In this document: one piece after another, positions 62,725 through 64,000 of the stretch
Position numbering within the stretch: position 1 is the first letter of the stretch
How the letters are laid out: every line of letters begins with the position of its first letter
Source of the DNA: Photobacterium sp. DA100
GTDB taxonomy: Bacteria; Pseudomonadota; Gammaproteobacteria; Enterobacterales; Vibrionaceae
Reading direction: 5' to 3'
Length of the DNA: 64,000 bases
Assembly: GCF_029223585.1 (NCBI RefSeq)
Contig: NZ_CP119423.1
Span: 3,038,001-3,102,000, forward strand
Position numbers and translations under genes: made by a program
The notes under the pieces: model-generated
What the model saw: the letters and a program-made list of their open reading frames with translations, nothing else
Told to the model about the DNA's origin: nothing
Database searches by the model: none

Positions 62725-64000
62725 TTAGCTATCGCTGTCGCGATCACGGTTTTTCAGTGCCGTTGCCAGACGCTTGCGCTGGCGCTCCTGGGAAACCGTC
62801 AGCTTCTGCTTCTTGCCCTCGAACGGGTTATCGCTGCTCTGGAACTGGATACGGATCGGTGTCCCCATCATTTCCAGCGACTTACGGTAGTAGTTCATCA
62901 GGTAGCGCTTGTACGAACCCGGCAGCTCGTTCACCAGGTTACCGTGGATAACGATAATCGGCGGGTTGTAACCACCGGCGTGGGCATACTTGAGCTTCAC
63001 GCGACGGCCACGGATCATCGGCGGCTGGTGGTCGTCCTGCGCCATCTGCATGATGCGGGTCAGCATTGAGGTGCTGATACGCTTGGTCGCCGACTGGTAG
63101 GCTTCCTGTACCGACTCGTACAAGTGGCCCACACCGGTGCCGTGCAGTGCCGAGATAAAGTGGATACGGGCGAAATCAACAAAGCCCAGGCGGCGGTCCA
63201 ACTCGGACTTCACGCGCTCTTTGACATCGTTGTCCAGTCCGTCCCATTTGTTGACGGCAATCACCAGCGAACGACCCGCATTCAGGGCAAAGCCAAGCAG
63301 GCTCAGATCCTGATCCGAGATGTTTTCGCGCGCATCGATAACCAGCAGCACCACGTTGGCATCTTCGACGGCTTTCAGGGTCTGGATCACCGAGAATTTC
63401 TCGACCGCTTCGTGCATGTTCTTACGGCGGCGAATACCCGCGGTGTCGATCAGCACGTACTCCTGGCCTTCGCGCTCCATCGGGATATAGATAGAGTCGC
63501 GGGTCGTACCCGGCATATCGTAAACAACCACACGCTCTTCACCCAGAATACGGTTAGTCAGAGTCGACTTACCCACATTCGGACGGCCAATAATCGCCAG
63601 CTTGATTGGCTGCTCCTGCAAGCGCTTGTACGCCGCTTCCGCATCCGCCTCAGACAGGTTGGCCTTCTCGATATCTTCCACCGAGGTCAGATCCTCAATG
63701 TGCACTTCATCGCTGTCTGGGTCAGCTTTTGCCTTCAGGTTGTCAGCAAACGGGGCCAGCGCACGTTCCATCAGTGCTGTCACACCACGGTTCTGTGCCG
63801 CTGCAATCTGGTACATGCCGTCCATACCCAGTTTCCAGAACTCGGCACATGCACTGTCAGCATCGATGCCATCGATCTTGTTTACGACCAGGAAGGTAGG
63901 TTTCTCGCGGCTACGCAGGTGCTTGGCAATCGCCTCATCGGCAGAGGTCAGACCCGCACGGCCATCAACCAGGAACAAGACCACGTCCGATTCTTCGATC
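62725..64000 (-). CDS. der: GTPase Der (EngA), 3' part; runs off the window
   Basis: Essential tandem-G-domain GTPase for 50S ribosomal subunit assembly. The visible 425 codons start inside the first G domain ([29 protein letters not shown]) and contain the full second G domain ([35 protein letters not shown]) and the KH-like C-terminal domain ending [13 protein letters not shown]. The 5' end lies beyond position 64000, so the start is not seen; the first in-frame Met-like codon here is not the true start. Confidence 0.98.
   Translation of the reverse strand, partial: IEESDVVLFLVDGRAGLTSADEAIAKHLRSREKPTFLVVNKIDGIDADSACAEFWKLGMDGMYQIAAAQNRGVTALMERALAPFADNLKAKADPDSDEVHIEDLTSVEDIEKANLSEADAEAAYKRLQEQPIKLAIIGRPNVGKSTLTNRILGEERVVVYDMPGTTRDSIYIPMEREGQEYVLIDTAGIRRRKNMHEAVEKFSVIQTLKAVEDANVVLLVIDARENISDQDLSLLGFALNAGRSLVIAVNKWDGLDNDVKERVKSELDRRLGFVDFARIHFISALHGTGVGHLYESVQEAYQSATKRISTSMLTRIMQMAQDDHQPPMIRGRRVKLKYAHAGGYNPPIIVIHGNLVNELPGSYKRYLMNYYRKSLEMMGTPIRIQFQSSDNPFEGKKQKLTVSQERQRKRLATALKNRDRDSDS

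Overview
The window looks like a chromosomal core segment from a marine gammaproteobacterium of the family Vibrionaceae, probably Photobacterium or a close relative. The evidence is a complete Na+-translocating NADH:quinone reductase operon (nqrABCDEF) followed by apbE and nqrM, sodium-type flagellar stator genes (pomA/pomB), two OmpK/Tsx-family porins, a RibB protein with a degenerate RibA-like tail, and gene orders (xseB-ispA-dxs; nrdR-ribD-ribE-ribBA-ribH-nusB-thiL-pgpA; guaBA/xseA/yfgJ/der) that I know from Vibrionaceae. The species assignment is inference; no search was run.

Layout. 0.1-3 kb: pepD (+), a heptamer tandem repeat, and dinB (-) under a near-perfect LexA box. 3-10.3 kb: the minus-strand nqr operon, closed by a terminator, then apbE and nqrM. 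10.9-15.7 kb: bolA, rlmG, a yajG-like lipoprotein, a periplasmic cyclophilin, a small unknown gene whose ribosome-binding site lies inside a perfect 12-bp hairpin, and ampG. 16-18 kb: two tandem OmpK-like porins. 18.1-21.4 kb: panE, yajL and convergent thiI. 21.6-23.3 kb: pomA/pomB. 23.6-26.6 kb: xseB-ispA-dxs. 26.7-28.8 kb: a large unrecognised exported protein with an EF-hand-type loop. 28.9-35 kb: the riboflavin/nusB/thiL/pgpA cluster headed by nrdR. 35-40 kb: glyA, a YitT-family membrane protein, dps, glnB, a small membrane protein and a HAD phosphatase. 40-48 kb: purL, mltF, a 49-residue basic protein, tadA. 48-50 kb: a glutathione-dependent formaldehyde detoxification pair with a divergent LysR regulator. 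50-54 kb: two AbgT-family transporters. 54-59 kb: guaA, guaB, xseA and yfgJ. 59.8-64 kb: an AlaX-type editing protein, a complete group II intron (group IIC-like) and the 3' part of der, which runs off the window.

Shared physiology: Nqr builds a sodium-motive force that PomAB uses for flagellar rotation and that AbgT-type carriers may use. The rib genes supply the flavins that Nqr carries (two FMN attached covalently, FAD, riboflavin), ApbE attaches the FMN and NqrM helps mature the iron centre. PurR-type boxes precede glyA and purL, lie between guaB and guaA, and occur with one mismatch upstream of guaB, which suggests one purine regulon.

The least ordinary content is non-coding. Three loci carry a composite element: a 7-8 bp tandem repeat followed by CTAGG-rich sequence abutting or near the 3' end of a gene. 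A fourth locus has a different heptamer array. There is also an 84-nt nested palindrome downstream of glnB, the SD-sequestering hairpin, a 16-bp palindrome before one AbgT gene, and the intron inserted exactly behind the der terminator. I found no tRNA, rRNA, CRISPR array, prophage or defence island.
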